Shown one piece after another: positions 35,191-48,800 of a DNA stretch of 64,000 nt. Both the position numbers and the translations under genes were made by a program. The stretch is from NCBI GenBank assembly GCA_029964075.1, contig CM057140.1, forward strand, positions 12,356,643 through 12,420,642, in the 5' to 3' direction. The notes below the pieces were generated by a model. The model ran no database searches, was not told the DNA's origin, and saw nothing but the letters and a program-made list of their open reading frames with translations. Source of the stretch: Patiria pectinifera. Lineage: Eukaryota; Echinodermata; Asteroidea; Valvatida; Asterinidae. Each line of letters begins with the position of its first letter. Positions within the stretch are counted from its first letter, which is position 1.

Positions 35191-35800
35191 AACTTCACCC
35201 CTGTATTGTGTTGTGTACTGACACTGAAGCACAGTCTTCAGCCTAAAAGACTCAGTTACATTTCCAATGCTTACACAGGTGACTTTATACACAGTTGTGT
35301 ACAATTAGATACATATTTCTTCACATGCTTGCTTATTGTGAAAATGGGCGAACAGAAAAGAAGAACAGATACGAGACTTGATACTCAGAAAATTTAACAC
35401 CAAAATAAAGATTTAAAAACAATAAAAGCCCCAAATCATTGCTTATAATTTGAAGTCAGATCTCAAAGTACTTTTACCTTTCTAAACCAATATAAACTTT
35501 CTTGAACATAATTTACAATCACATCATAGTCTTATTAACTACAAGATAAATAATCTCATAATTAATAAAGTTCATATACAACAGAATTTTATTTACATTT
35601 CAAGCTTGTTTGTAAGACAAGTGCCAGTAAAAAAAAAAAAAACGCCTAAAATCCAGACTCATTGTAAAATAAACACCTTTGTGCCAATGACTTTCAATTT
35701 TTATTTTTCCTGGTATTTTTTTTTAAAGCAAAACTGCACACACTAGGCCAGTGCTAAAAATTCCTGATTCCAATTTGACATTACAAACCAGACAGTGAAA

Positions 35801-36320
35801 CCTACGGAAGTGTATTTAGGACATGACCAAAAAAAAATGTTCCGGCCCTCTATTTCGCCCGGGCGGATTACTAATTCGCCCGGGCGGATTACTAATTCGC
35901 CCGGGCGGATTACTATTTCGCCCGGGCGGATTACTATTTCGCCCGGGCGGATTACTATTTCGCCCGGGCGGATTACTATTTCGCCCGGGCGGATTACTAA
36001 TTCGCCCAGGCGAATTACTATTTCGCCCGGACGGATTACTAATTCGCCCAGGCGAATTAGTAGTCTGCTCGGCCGGGAGAATTAGTAATCTGCCCGGGCG
36101 AATTAGTAGTCTGCCCGGGCGAATTAGTAATCCGCCCAAGCGGAATAGTAATCCGCCCGGGCGAAATAGTAATCTGCCCGGGCGAAATGCTAATCCGCCC
36201 AGGCGAAATAGTAATCCGCCTGGGCGCAATAGTAATTCGCCCGGGCGAAATAGTAATCCGCCCGGGCGAAGAAGTGGGCCTAAAATATATTTTCGGTCAT
36301 GTCCTAAATACGCTTCCGTA
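35801..36320. mobile_element. GC-rich foldback element with CGCCCGGGCGGATTACTA arms
   Basis: The ends CTACGGAAGTGTATTTAGGA and its complement are unique sequence for about 40-50 bp. Inside, the left arm repeats an 18-bp unit CGCCCGGGCGGATTACTA (35857-36060) and the right arm carries it inverted (36070-36265). Each unit contains the palindrome CGCCCGGGCG. AAAC directly flanks both ends, a probable 4-bp target duplication. Open frames on both strands encode only repetitive Pro/Gly/Arg peptides and are not genes. It lies downstream of ABCB7. Confidence 0.85.
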
Positions 36321-36807
36321 GAAACCGCTCGTTCATTTCTGGCCTATTTTTTTTGTATCAAATGAGATGTTTGTTCGTTGAATACCCGAAAAAAACAATG
36401 CCTTTTGATACCAAAAAATACCAAGTGCACTAAGTTGGGACTTATTTAATGCATGTGAGGCATCTGAGAATAGATTATGGTAGATTGGGGCCATTTTTTG
36501 TATACAAAAGGAAGCCCTTTACGTCTATGATAAACTGTTGCTCTTAATTCACAATGACCAAGTTGGAGATTTAAAAATTGTAATGCCACCTCTTCATCAA
36601 AGCATTTTCTGTTATTACTGTGTCCTATAATATGCGAAGTTAAACCATTCCTTTAAAACGGGTTTGAGTACGCAACAAAGGTTACTTGAGAGACAATTAT
36701 CAAAACTGCACCTTGAGAAATTTGTACTTTCAATTTGACAATAGATACATGAGATTATAACCAAGTTACAATTTCTTCAGTCTTCATTAAAAAAATAAAC
36801 CAGCCAA

Positions 36808-39800
36808 TCATGGTAGAGATTCTTCATCCTCCTCCTCCCCGCTGCTCTGAAACTCTGCCCCATTCCTGTTCCCCTCCAGGGCCACTCTGTTCTGGTTCTT
36901 CCACAGCGTGGAGTACATGCTGTCCGGGTTGCTTAGCAGCATGTAGTGGTTGCCGCGCTCCACCACGCGCCCGTCGTTGATGACGAGAATCTCGTCGGCG
37001 TCGACGACGGTGGACAGGCGGTGGGCGATGAAGATGGAGGTGCGGCCTGTCGTGACGCTCTTCATGGAGTTCAGAATGTTCTGTGGTGAAGAGAAATGGA
37101 AGAACGTCAAAGGAAGAATGGGCATCGATGTTTGGCTGAATTGAGGTGTTGTTTAATAGAAGAAGGCCTCAGCTAAAAACATTTATACTCGGTGACTCAG
37201 TCAGTCAGTCACCAAGTCAGTCAGTCACCAAGTGACTCAGTCAGTCAGAGGACACCATGCTGGTCATCCGGGCTCAGCAAAAAACTTGGTTCAAGTTCAC
37301 TCAATTTGCTATTGACCTTAAACCTCCTAATTTCTTCAGAATCCATCTGGGGTTTTGAAGGATTGTGTAGGATTTAGGAAGGAGGAAGGTAAGTCCAGCA
37401 ACTATTACATGATGCCCCATGAAAGTTTGAGCACAAAGAATGTGGGGTTATGGAAGGATTCTGGGCATTTGTTTCTTAGAATGCCAAGGGATTGGGGAGA
37501 TCTGGTATATAATAACAAGCAGGCAAACTTTCATTCCCAGACTTGTTTTTACTAAAGTAGTAATACCTGTTCTGTTATAGAGTCCAGAGATGACGTGGCT
37601 TCGTCATACAGGATGATTGGGGGATTCTTGAGAATGGTTCTCGCAATGGCAACCCGCTGCTTCTCACCACCTGCAAAACAAAATGCATACCCATTGTATT
37701 AAACAAATGTGTTCTTTCAGCCAAACGAAAAAAAATCCCATAGGGATGTGTGTGAATTGTTTTCGTTTGCTGAAAGAACGCACACCTTTAGTGTGATCCG
37801 TTGCACAGAACTTAAAAACGGTGGTTGTGTTTAAAATTCCGTAACTTGAAAAGTACATGAGTGATCTGAATGGTTCTTGTACTAAAAGAAAGCTTATGAA
37901 TTGGGCGTTCATATCCTAGATTTTGAAAGTGCTACATGCAGAACTTCACTAAAACAATAGTCCCAACATTTGGATTTCATGTTTTTTGACTCACCCTGTA
38001 TACTTAGCAAAGGCAGGTTACTGGCCAAAACATCATGCAAATCTACATTGCCTGTAACTGATTCACAGCTGATTTTCACTAAGTGCAAATCTTCACTGAG
38101 CAATAGTTCTTAACATGCATCCTCTAGATACAAACCTGAGAGTTTCAGACCCCGTTCCCCTACTTCGGTGTCGTAGCCCTTCGGCATCCTCCTCACGCTA
38201 TCGTCCACGTCGGCCATCTTGGCTGCCTGGAACACTTCCTCGGCCGTGGCGTTGAAGTTCCCATAGTGAAGATTGTAGAAGATGGTGTTGTGGAAGAGAA
38301 CACAGTCCTTAAGAGACCAAAAAAAGTTCAGCGTTATATGATACTGTTGCTTATAAAAATGAGGTGGTACTGTCAACGGACTCCATGCAGGGGCGGATCT
38401 AGTTTTCGGGAGGGGGGGATACTTGAGTGAAGGCGTGCCCCTGCTATAGGGGTCCGGGGGCATGCCCACTCCCTTATTCTAAGGCAATTTGAGAATCAAT
38501 TTTGGAACTTTCAGTCAAATTTTATTTGCCCAATTTTGCCAGTGTCATAAAATTGGGTAGCAGCTGAACAGCCGATCCGCTACTGTCACGCATTAATAAT
38601 GCGCTTATGTGTCCCAATCGTAAAAGGCAGTGATGTACACATCGCATGTGCACACTGATTGAATGCAGATTCCAGGAATCGGAAGCATGAGGAATTTGTG
38701 TGTCCTTCAGCTAGACACTTTTCTGCAATTGCTTCGCTGCACACTTTACCTATGGCTAGTTGCCAACCTTATTAGACTAATCCAGAAAGAGACATTTCCG
38801 TGGTGGTGTGGTACCACCCCAGTAATGCTGGATAACTTTATTGGCTCCGTGCATGAACAAGAGAGGGCGCTTTTTATCACTTTCCAGTGAAATACGCACA
38901 ACTTATTTGAACGTGTACAAAGCCATAGCATCTTTGCGTGAGTGTCTGGTGTCGTCGGCATTGTGTTCGAATGTCTCTCCCAGTGGTCTCCCCCAACTCT
39001 CCCTTTCTTACCGTTGAGGGGGTACTTGTGCACGGACACTATTCCTCTTTGCTCCCATTTCAATTAAATAAAAGGATTTTGTAAATTATTAAAAAAGAAA
39101 AAAATTGAGTAACAACATAAGCTCACTGGTCTATTTACCTGTGGTACCACACCAATTGACCTCCGTAGGCTATCCAGGTCAACGTCTCGGATATCGGTGC
39201 CGTTGATTAAAATGCGCCCCGAATCAGGGTCATAGAATCTGTACAGCATTCTGATGATTGTAGATTTCCTGCAAGAACAAGAAAACAGACAAAGTTGGCC
39301 CAACAAAATAAAAGTACTTGATTTGTCGGAAGGACGCCAAAGTTTAGGGTAGCTGCGTTGCTGCAGAATTTTAATAGTATTCATACAGTCCAAATTCAGG
39401 TCCCAGTTATCGCAGATTAAATAAATAATTAAGTTTATTGCAAGTGAATCACAAGGCCTTTGCAAAGGAATCAAAGTCAATCACAAATTATATCACAAGT
39501 CAATCACAAATAAAATATCAACTCAATTACAAGTCAATCACAAGTTAAATCACACGTCAATCACAAGTCAATCGCCAGTCAAATCACAAGGGTAGCGCAG
39601 AGTAACAAGGGGAAGACCAATAAGAAAGGAATGCATTTGTCAAAGTTCCACTAGAATAGCTTGTTAGATGAGCCTAGATGCCATCAACTTGTGACTGACA
39701 TGTGATAGACCTGTGATTGACTTATGATGGACATTTGACTGACATGTGATAGACGTGTGACTGACTTATGATGGACATGTGACTGACATGTGATAGACCT

Positions 39801-42800
39801 GTGATTGACTTATGATGGATATTTGACTGACATGTGATAGACCTGTGACTGACTTATGATGGACATTTGCCTGACATGTGACAGACCTGTGACTGACTTA
39901 TGATGGACATTTGCCTGACATGTGATAGACCTGTGATTGACTTATGATGGACATTTGACTGACATGTGATAGACGTGTGACTGACTTATGATGGACATGT
40001 GACTGACATGTGATAGACCTGTGATTGACTTATGATGGACATGTGACTGACATGTGATAGACCTGTGATTGACTTATGATGGACATGTGACTGACATGTG
40101 ATAGACCTGTGACTGACTTTTGATGGACATTTGCCTGACATGTGATAGACCTGTGATTGACTTATGATGGACATTTGGCTGACATGGGATAGACCTGTGA
40201 CTGACTTATGATGGACATGTGACTGACATGTGCCACTGGCACAATGCACTGCCTCACCCTGATCCGCTGCCGCCGACGATGGCAACTTTCTTCCCTGCTG
40301 GGACGGTGAAAGACAAGTTGGTGAAGATCTGTTGCCCCTCCACATACGCAAAGCTGACATCCTCAAAGGTGATGGAGCAGTTCTGGGGTGACACATCAAG
40401 GGCTGGAGCATTCAGTTTACTCTGGAAAATGAAGAAGTGAACAAAAGAAAATTTCTCACCAAAAATTGAAATGTGACTGGAAATTTATTTGCCAAGTGCA
40501 GAAAAAGTGAAGAGCAATTTTTTGAGCCAACAAAAAAAATAGAAACAATAAAAGGCTCACTCATGTGGGATTCGAAACTAGCAAGTTTTCCTGATATATT
40601 ATTCCTAATGTGGAACCTCAAACATTTGTCTGAAAAATTTGGAACTGTTTCCTAATTCTGAAGTTGCCAGCGAAAGTGTAATCACGGATCCTCCACACAA
40701 GGATAAATGACTTCCCCAAATTTCTGGTTAGATGCGTGATATGGCACTTATGCGTCGTGCGTGCGCGAGACTCGGCACACGACTGCAGTCTTTCAGTAGT
40801 CAAGTTTCTGTCAGGACGCCAGCTGTCGCCGATCATGGTGCGCGTGCATTGTTCTATGCCTGGTTCTATGCGCGGACAAGGCATAACAAGCATGTAGAAA
40901 ATTCTTTCTGTACATTTTTTACACAAGCTCAGATGAGTCGTTTATACTTGTGTAGAGGATCCGTGGTGAAATGTAAAAGAGTTTTTTGAGCAGCTTTTTC
41001 GTTCTGGTTAAAACAGGTACTGTTTTTGATGAGATGTTACACGTTTTTGAAGTTTACCGACTTTACGCCTACCTATTTTACGAAGTGAATTCTATTATTA
41101 CCTTGATTGAGGATTGCACTTTGAGAATGCTAAACATGGTGCCCATGTCTATGAGAGACTGCCTGATCTCACGGTAGACTGAGCCCAGGAAGTTGAGGGG
41201 GAGTGAGAGTTGGAAGAGGAGGCCGTTCACCATGACTAGGTCCCCTACTGTTAGGTTACCTGAAAAGATGAAAGAGAAAATGGAGATCCTTACAAATTAT
41301 CTTTCCACAAATAAGAAAATCAAAAACTGAAAAACTGTTAACCTGTACACTTGATCATTCTGGCAAGAACCTGATGTGCTTAAGACTTGTTTAACACCCA
41401 CAGCTTACGATCAATCGTGCTTGAAGTTACCTAGCTAAAAATCAGAGGTGTGATATATGTATATGTGCTTTGCACCAAACTCAAGATTTTTGGTTCCTTT
41501 TTACAAAATAGGACTCACTTGTACCATGAAGATGTAGAGCCGTAGTCAAGTCAAGTAGTAAGTCAAATTTTACGTCAAAGCAAAAGCCTTATCTTTGTAG
41601 GGTGGCGATTAACAGCAGCTGAAAATCGACACAGTAATGCCTTTGTCTCTTTGAAATGTTGTCCTTTGCTTTGAGACTGGGTAAACTTGTGATTTACGTG
41701 TAACTCGATTTAGTTCAAGTTGATGCAAACTTTGCATGCAAGTTGATGCAAACTTTGAAAGATTGGCAATTCCAGCTTATGATAGGATGTGTAATGTTCG
41801 TGTCATAACTCCTAGTTATGACACTCCTAGAAGTTTATTGGAGGAAAACAACCCAGTACCAAGAGCCAATTAACCCTATCTAATTAACGATTCAGAGAAA
41901 TAATCCAAAACGCCTATTCTGTAAACTCCTTGACCATTACTGGATGATGGATGTACAAGACTTGAAAAATAGATTTTCAGGTTTATTTACTGCGCTCTTA
42001 AAAGCGCCGTCGCGGACGTTACATAATGCTGGAATTACCCAGAAGTGGAAATGATTGGCTATTTTCTCTCTCACAGTTTCACAAATTTACTAAGGGCGAG
42101 TCATCAAAATGGCTCCATACCTGCGATGATTCCTTTGCTGGCTAGGACCATGATGGCAGCTAGCGCCGCGCTGAAGATGGCATTCTGACCCCAGTTGAGC
42201 AGCGCCAAACTCGTCGTGGTCTTCAGCGACGCTACCTCGTATCCAGCAAGACTCTTGTCGTAGTTTTTTGTCTCGTACTTTTCATTGTTGAAGTACTGGA
42301 GATATTGAGACAAAATGAAGTTCAACTCAACCATATCAGAGAGATTTGGAGTTTGGTTTTTACAGCTTCTTCTTCCAGAAATGTTCACAACTTTTGAAAG
42401 ATGCTCGTCAGTGAGGGCCAAATACATTTCCGCAGAGCGGCTCCTGTGCACTTAACACAGGTTGCTTGTTAAAGAACTCGAGATTGACTAAAACAATCAA
42501 AACAGATTGAAAACAAAAAATAGTCAACTTTTTCCATTGAAGAAAAAAATGTTCTTAAAAAAATTATGTCACTGGAATATTACAGAGTGTGTTACAAGGT
42601 CAAGAAACTTCTTTTTTGTTCACGACACCCCTTGTGACTGTATAGGGATTTTTGTGGCTACGACTAAGCTTTTTGTCATTGACACACTACAATACTAGCC
42701 ACAGCTTTAGTCAAAAATGATAATTTCAGTTACTGTCTTATATGCATCAGGGCTTTATGCAAATGATATGGGTACCAGTCTTACCTTGACTGTCTCATAG

Positions 42801-45800
42801 TTGATGAGTGAGTCGATGGCTTGGTTACCAGCCTCGTTGTCTGCCTGATTCATCTGAACCCTGAACTTTGTCCTCCAAGCTGTGATGCTGAGTGTGAAGG
42901 TTGCATAGGCTGCGATGCAAGCTAGCGTTACCCCGGCAAACGGTGCTCCTAGACTGAAGTACTGCAAGGACGTACAAGTAGTAAAGTAATTTCTGTCCTG
43001 AGCCTACGAGGATCATCATTAGGCCGGCTTTTATCTCGTTTTCTTATCATGAAGTGACTCTGAATATTTCTATTCTTCCTGAATGGGATGCCAGTGATTG
43101 AAGTTCACTCATCTAGTGCCAGTACCAATTTACAGTTCTGGGTGGAGAGAGGCAAGTGGAGGTAAAGTGGCTTGCCTAAGAAAACAACATATGCCCACCA
43201 TCTGGATTCGAACCCCTTACCTTGTGAATAAAAGTGACAAAGCCTTACTACGGACACTAGGATTCAATCCCATCATATAATACCTAATTATACAAATTCT
43301 CTGCAAAATATATAATTTAAAAACAAATAATGTTGAAGTTGAAGAAATTGTTTCATCTCACCATAATTCCTGTGACCAGACCAACTTCAAATATTGTTGG
43401 GGCGATGTTGAAGACCAATGCCATCAGAACAAAGTTAATACCTCTGCGGAACAAAACACAACGAAAGAACACATAAACACAGAGGTAAACAAGCTGAATA
43501 AACTATTTACAATCCTGTAAGGAAAAACACTTATGTTAATCCTAACATTCACAGATCCTTCAAAATCCACCAAGTCGTCGCGTCAGTGCAACAAGGTCGT
43601 AACTCCATTCTGCAACAAAGTCATATCTCGCGCGCATTAGCTCCGTGCAACAAGGTCGTATCTCGACATCCATCGACTTTGTTGTACATCCAGGTTATTT
43701 TAAGTGAGATACCACCTTTTGACATTCTGAAACTCGCATTTCACGTACGGCCCATTTTAGCAGATACGACCTTGGTGCACGGACACGACAAAGTGCTTTG
43801 TAGGATAATGTAGGATTGAAGAAAGGACTACCCAGTATTACTTTCCATGGCGCTCGATACCCCTTGAAGTAATCAGTGGATTTTGTAGGATTCAGGAACG
43901 TTTCCAGCAAAAGTGGCCAAGATTTTTACAATTTTGTTGGCATTTCTATACCTGCTCCCTCTGTCGATAGCTTTGGACAGGCCTCCAGTCTGACGCGAGA
44001 GGTGGAAGCTCAAGTCCAAGGAGTGTAGATGGTAGAAGACATTCCTGGCCACCCGTCGAATGGAATTCTGGGCCACTTTGGCGAAGACGGCATTTCGCAT
44101 CTCGTTAAAGAGAGAGGACCCAGCCCTGGCTGCTCCATCTATAGACAAGAGTGGCAAACAAATAATACAGAATACTCTTTTATAGCCTTGCCCCAAGATA
44201 CCACTGGCTTAACTCTAACCCTCCAAAATCCTCTTTGCAAATTGGAGGAATTTGCAGGTTTGAGGCTCCATGGCAAAAAGTGTGTTTCGGAGGACGCACT
44301 GTGTCAAGGTCTTGGGCCAGACCTTGAGTTGTTTATGCTCACCCGTGCATAAATTTAGGCCTTGATAATACTTGAAATCCTCCATACCTCTCTAGGATGT
44401 CACTGGCTCTGCCTCAACATATTGACAGTGACTGCCGAAGGATTTTGCAGTGGCCACTCCTCCAAGTACCACACTCAAGAAATAACGGAGGATTTTGCAG
44501 GATTGAGGCTATATGTAATTTTTACATGGGGCAGTTGGAGGATTTTGCAGGATTGAGGTTTCATCCTAGCAAAAATGCCTAGGGAGTTAGGGTTAAAGCA
44601 AGTAATGGTCAGTTCATACATAAAACGAACGCGAACACAAATTTCTTAATAGTCTTCTTGCAGCGAATTTCCAGTACTCATATGGTGAGAATTCATAAAA
44701 GTTGGCTATTTCATCGGTTGCAAAAGTCGTTGCGAATGTTTCTAAGCATCAAATTTGCTTTGCATTGCATGAATGATGAGCCAGTCTCATATCTACTTAC
44801 AACCAATAAGCAGAGCTGTGGCCACTGTCACAGCCTGGCCTCCAGACGCCATAGCGTCCGCTGCTGCCTGGTGGTCATTCAAATTGTCCACGGCATATTT
44901 GAAGAGAAACGGCACGTACACATTGGTGACCTGCAATCATAATCAGCAAATGTGTTTAATCAGCAAATGTGTTTCCGAAACCCTGGCATCATCTCCATGC
45001 CCAAGATTCATGAGGATCCTGCTACATTCACACCTGATGAAAATACACAGAATTTGGTGTCTATACATGTATGGAGAAACACTGGGGTCGATCAAGTCAC
45101 CTGATTTGACTGACTCCAGAATTGGTCCCTTTTAGGAGACAAAAATCATAAGGCTGAAGCCTAACCCCACACTACTGGAGCAAAGCTGAGATTTCATTAA
45201 GTAAAATGTAAAGACTGTACCAAGCCAATGTGGCCCATCAGGCCGGCGTTTATCTCCGGTTTCAGTAGCATGAAACAACTGAGAACATTTCTATTCACCC
45301 TGGATGGGATGCTAGTCCATCGCAGGTTACTCCCCAAGTAATGCCGATAACCATTAATACTCCTGGGTGGAGAGAGGCAAGTGGGGGTGAAGTGGCTTGC
45401 CCAAGGACACAACATATGACCAGCGACTAGATTTGAACCCATGACCCTCTGATCATTAGTCACGAACCCTAACCACTAGGCCACACTCCCCCACTAGGCC
45501 ACACTCCCCCGCTAGGCCACACTTCCCCAAGAATTTATAAAGCCCAAAAGTCAAACAAACTTGACCTTTCCCACGATCTTTTACCTTGGCCCCAATCAGA
45601 AGACCGAGGGCAGTCAGCACTCTAATCTTGATCCCTCTCTCGTCCCGGGGCCATATATAGGACATCATCTCTCGGATAATCTCCCACCCTGTCACCTGAT
45701 TGGCCACACCTGTCTTGGCCGGCACGCCCGTGCTGAGGGCGTGCAGTCTGTCCTTGCGCACTGTGGACGCGGTGACCACAGGGTTGACCCAGTGCTATAA

Positions 45801-48800
45801 AACAAAAATGTGGACCAAATAATAATTGATGCTAGAAAGTTGCCACATAAAACAAGTTTCATGTCAGGATACAAACTGGAGTTCTATCTTCTTGAACTTT
45901 AATTAGTCAATCATTGAAAAGGAAGTATTAAATTTCAATAAGACATTGGTTTGGATTATTCCAAGTACGGACACAAAGCATGTCAAAGTCTTTAATTTAA
46001 ATAAAAAGGTTTGTGCCAGAACAGCCACTGGAGCCAAGTGGAAAATTTAATAGTTTGTGAGGTGAGCTCCAGACGAAGTGGATTGGAACACTGACATGCA
46101 TATCGTAGGCTTTCGAGATTACCCTTAAGCATTAGGGCCTACATTAGAAGTTTAGCACACAAAAACAAAATACCTGTTTCTGTTGCAGCAGTCCATACTG
46201 TCTGCTTGACAAACACACTCTGGAATTTGGAGATTTCACCTTATTGAAGAGAAACGGTAAACTTTTCTGCAAAAGACAAACAGGACATAACTACATATAG
46301 CTGTGAAATTTAAAACTGAACACTGTCTTAAACATTATTAATTCCAAAGCAATGGACATTAGACTTTAGTGTCCAACAATTATATCTAAAGTTCCAAAAG
46401 TGCACAGATGCACCAGTAATTAGTTAATAGTCACATTGAACAATAAGGACCAACATTCCAACCAGGGGTATGAAAGAATACAGCACATCCTTTATTGGCA
46501 GTCAGTAGTTTCAACCCCTCCCCCACGAAAAAATAGTCTTAGAGACTTAAACACTTTGTCAAAATGCTGAATTGCTATTTTTACAGAAGTGGACCGTCAC
46601 ACGCATGCGCCAGTTGTCAACAAAATGGTTCTCGGACTTCACTTCCCTTAAAAAATAACTCCTTCTTAAGTAGCCGTAAGTCAGAAAGAATAAATCAGTT
46701 CTATTTCAATAAAAAGTTTGCTGGGACATAAAAAAACCAGTCGTCTCAGGGATTTGTACTTAGCACAGCTTTGCCAATGTTTGGCATTCAAAACAGACAT
46801 TTGGCCTGTTGAGCTACAGCGCTTCAATCGCTGTAGGAATTTAAAACCTCATATTTGGAATGTTGCAATTCCACAACTATAGCCATTGAAAAACGCGGAA
46901 AGATTTCCATATACGAAGTTCACTCAACACTCTGTGTACAAACCCTATGAGAGTGGACTGAAAATTTTTAAGTGTTTTCTAAGAAAATGCTTCTATTTTC
47001 TCACTGCTCAAATTGACTTTGATGACATGAAATTGCTATCTGAAGGCTTGTTAGTCAATACAGAGGAAAATTAGTGAACTTCGCATATGGTAATCTTGCC
47101 AAAAATGCATTTAGTGATTTATGGCTTCCGTGGAAATACTTTTTATAGCTAGCTGGAGTTACCCAGCTCTGAGTTTTATCATTGGGTTGTCATCTAGAAC
47201 TGGAGCTCATTTTTCTCGAAAACGATAGTATAGGCAAAAAAAATTTGGAAAATGTTGAATTTTGTCCCCGTTACACACTAATTGCAACTGCAACTCACCC
47301 CAAACTTGCCTGGAATAACCATTACACAGGTCCTTGAAGTAAAAAACGATCCACGATGAAGATTCAGCCTACAATTGCAGTGAAAACAGGAAGAATAACC
47401 GCTAACCTGACAACCTTGCGAGCATGGCCAGGATCGCCGATGGTTTGTGCATAAAAAAAATTTGTGTACGATTGAATGGCGGTCGGTTACCGGTACCAGG
47501 CTGTCAACTAGTCGTTTTTGCCGGCTGGCGATTGGCTGTTGGCGCATGACGTCGCGCGGAAGCGTACCACCCGATGACTGTTTCATGTACTCATATTAAG
47601 TTTACCACTCGCATCACAGCTGCGGTACTGGAACCGCAACCGATAGTGCACAAAACAGTCATCGGGTGTTACGCTCGCTGACGCCATGCGCCAACAGCCA
47701 ATCGCCAGCCGGCAAAAACGACTAGTCGACAGCCTGGTACCGGTAACCGACCGCCATTCAATCGTACACAAATTTTTTTTATGCACAAACCATCGGCGAT
47801 CCTGGCCATGCTCGCAAGGTTGTCAGGTTAGCGGTTATTCTTCCTGTTTTCACTGCAATTGTAGGCTGAATCTTCATCGTGGATCGTTTTTTACTTCAAG
47901 GACCTGTGTAATGGTTATTCCAGGCAAGTTTGGGGTGAGTTGCAGTTGCAATTAGTGTGTAACGGGGACAAAATTCAACATTTTCCAAATTTTTTTTGCC
48001 TATACTATCGTTTTCGAGAAAAATGAGCTCCAGCTCTAGATGACAACCCAATGATAAAACTCAGAGCTGGGTAACTCCAGCTATTTTATAGCCACTTCGT
48101 TGTCAAAAAAAAACACTGTTCCACAATCCACCACAATTGTGTAGCCTACACAGTCAAAATGGCGTCTGATTAGGTCCATCACCACATTTAATTTATATTT
48201 GTTTCCCTAGGCATGCTAGGTCAGGGTTAAAGACCAAATCATGAAAAGGGGCGGGGCAGAATTGGTAAGGGAGGGGTGGTGAGTGAGACACAAAACAATA
48301 GGAAAAATTCTGCTAACCGGACACCACTTTTTTCAATTAATTTTCTAGCGCCAAAAGTTACCTCTTTTATGGTTATTCCCTCCACTTTCCCTCCTCTACT
48401 CTCACCCCGTCCTTTCCTTAATTTCTATTTATCAATCAGTCGCTCACTTCCTCGAGATTCGAACCTCGGACGCTTGCTTGATACACGAGTCTCTTAACCG
48501 CTAGGCCGCGCACGATCGCTGTTGCAATGATCAATCTTTGGACGTATTTGAAGTATCCATTGAAATAAACTAAATATTCATGAGAAAATAAATATTCATA
48601 ATGACGTGTTGCACTATCATTGGCCGGCTCATGCGACGTCTCATGCGACGTCATGGTTATCGATGTCATGCATATAACGTACCGCTGTTCCAGGCACTTC
48701 AATCAGTTTTGACCGGCTGCTTCAACTCAGATCTGCACTACATGTGCATGCAAAATGTGCTCCAAAAACACATTTTTACCAATTTTTTTTCGCATGTCCA

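Noticed and set aside
35206..35397. Small gene downstream of the hairpin at 35065
   Set aside because: 63 codons, low complexity, no conserved pattern.
35795..36365. Overlapping long ORFs on both strands coding Pro/Gly/Arg repeats
   Set aside because: The frames stay open only because the 18-bp unit is a multiple of three and lacks stops. They lie inside a foldback element and have no start context or domain.
47278..47955. Identical 89-residue peptide on opposite strands as a real gene pair
   Set aside because: The identity follows from the inverted repeat. The peptide has no domain, and its N-terminal parts differ between arms.
48436..48520. tRNA gene on the minus strand
   Set aside because: A and B boxes are present, but the acceptor stem does not close and the body matches a SINE at 61625.
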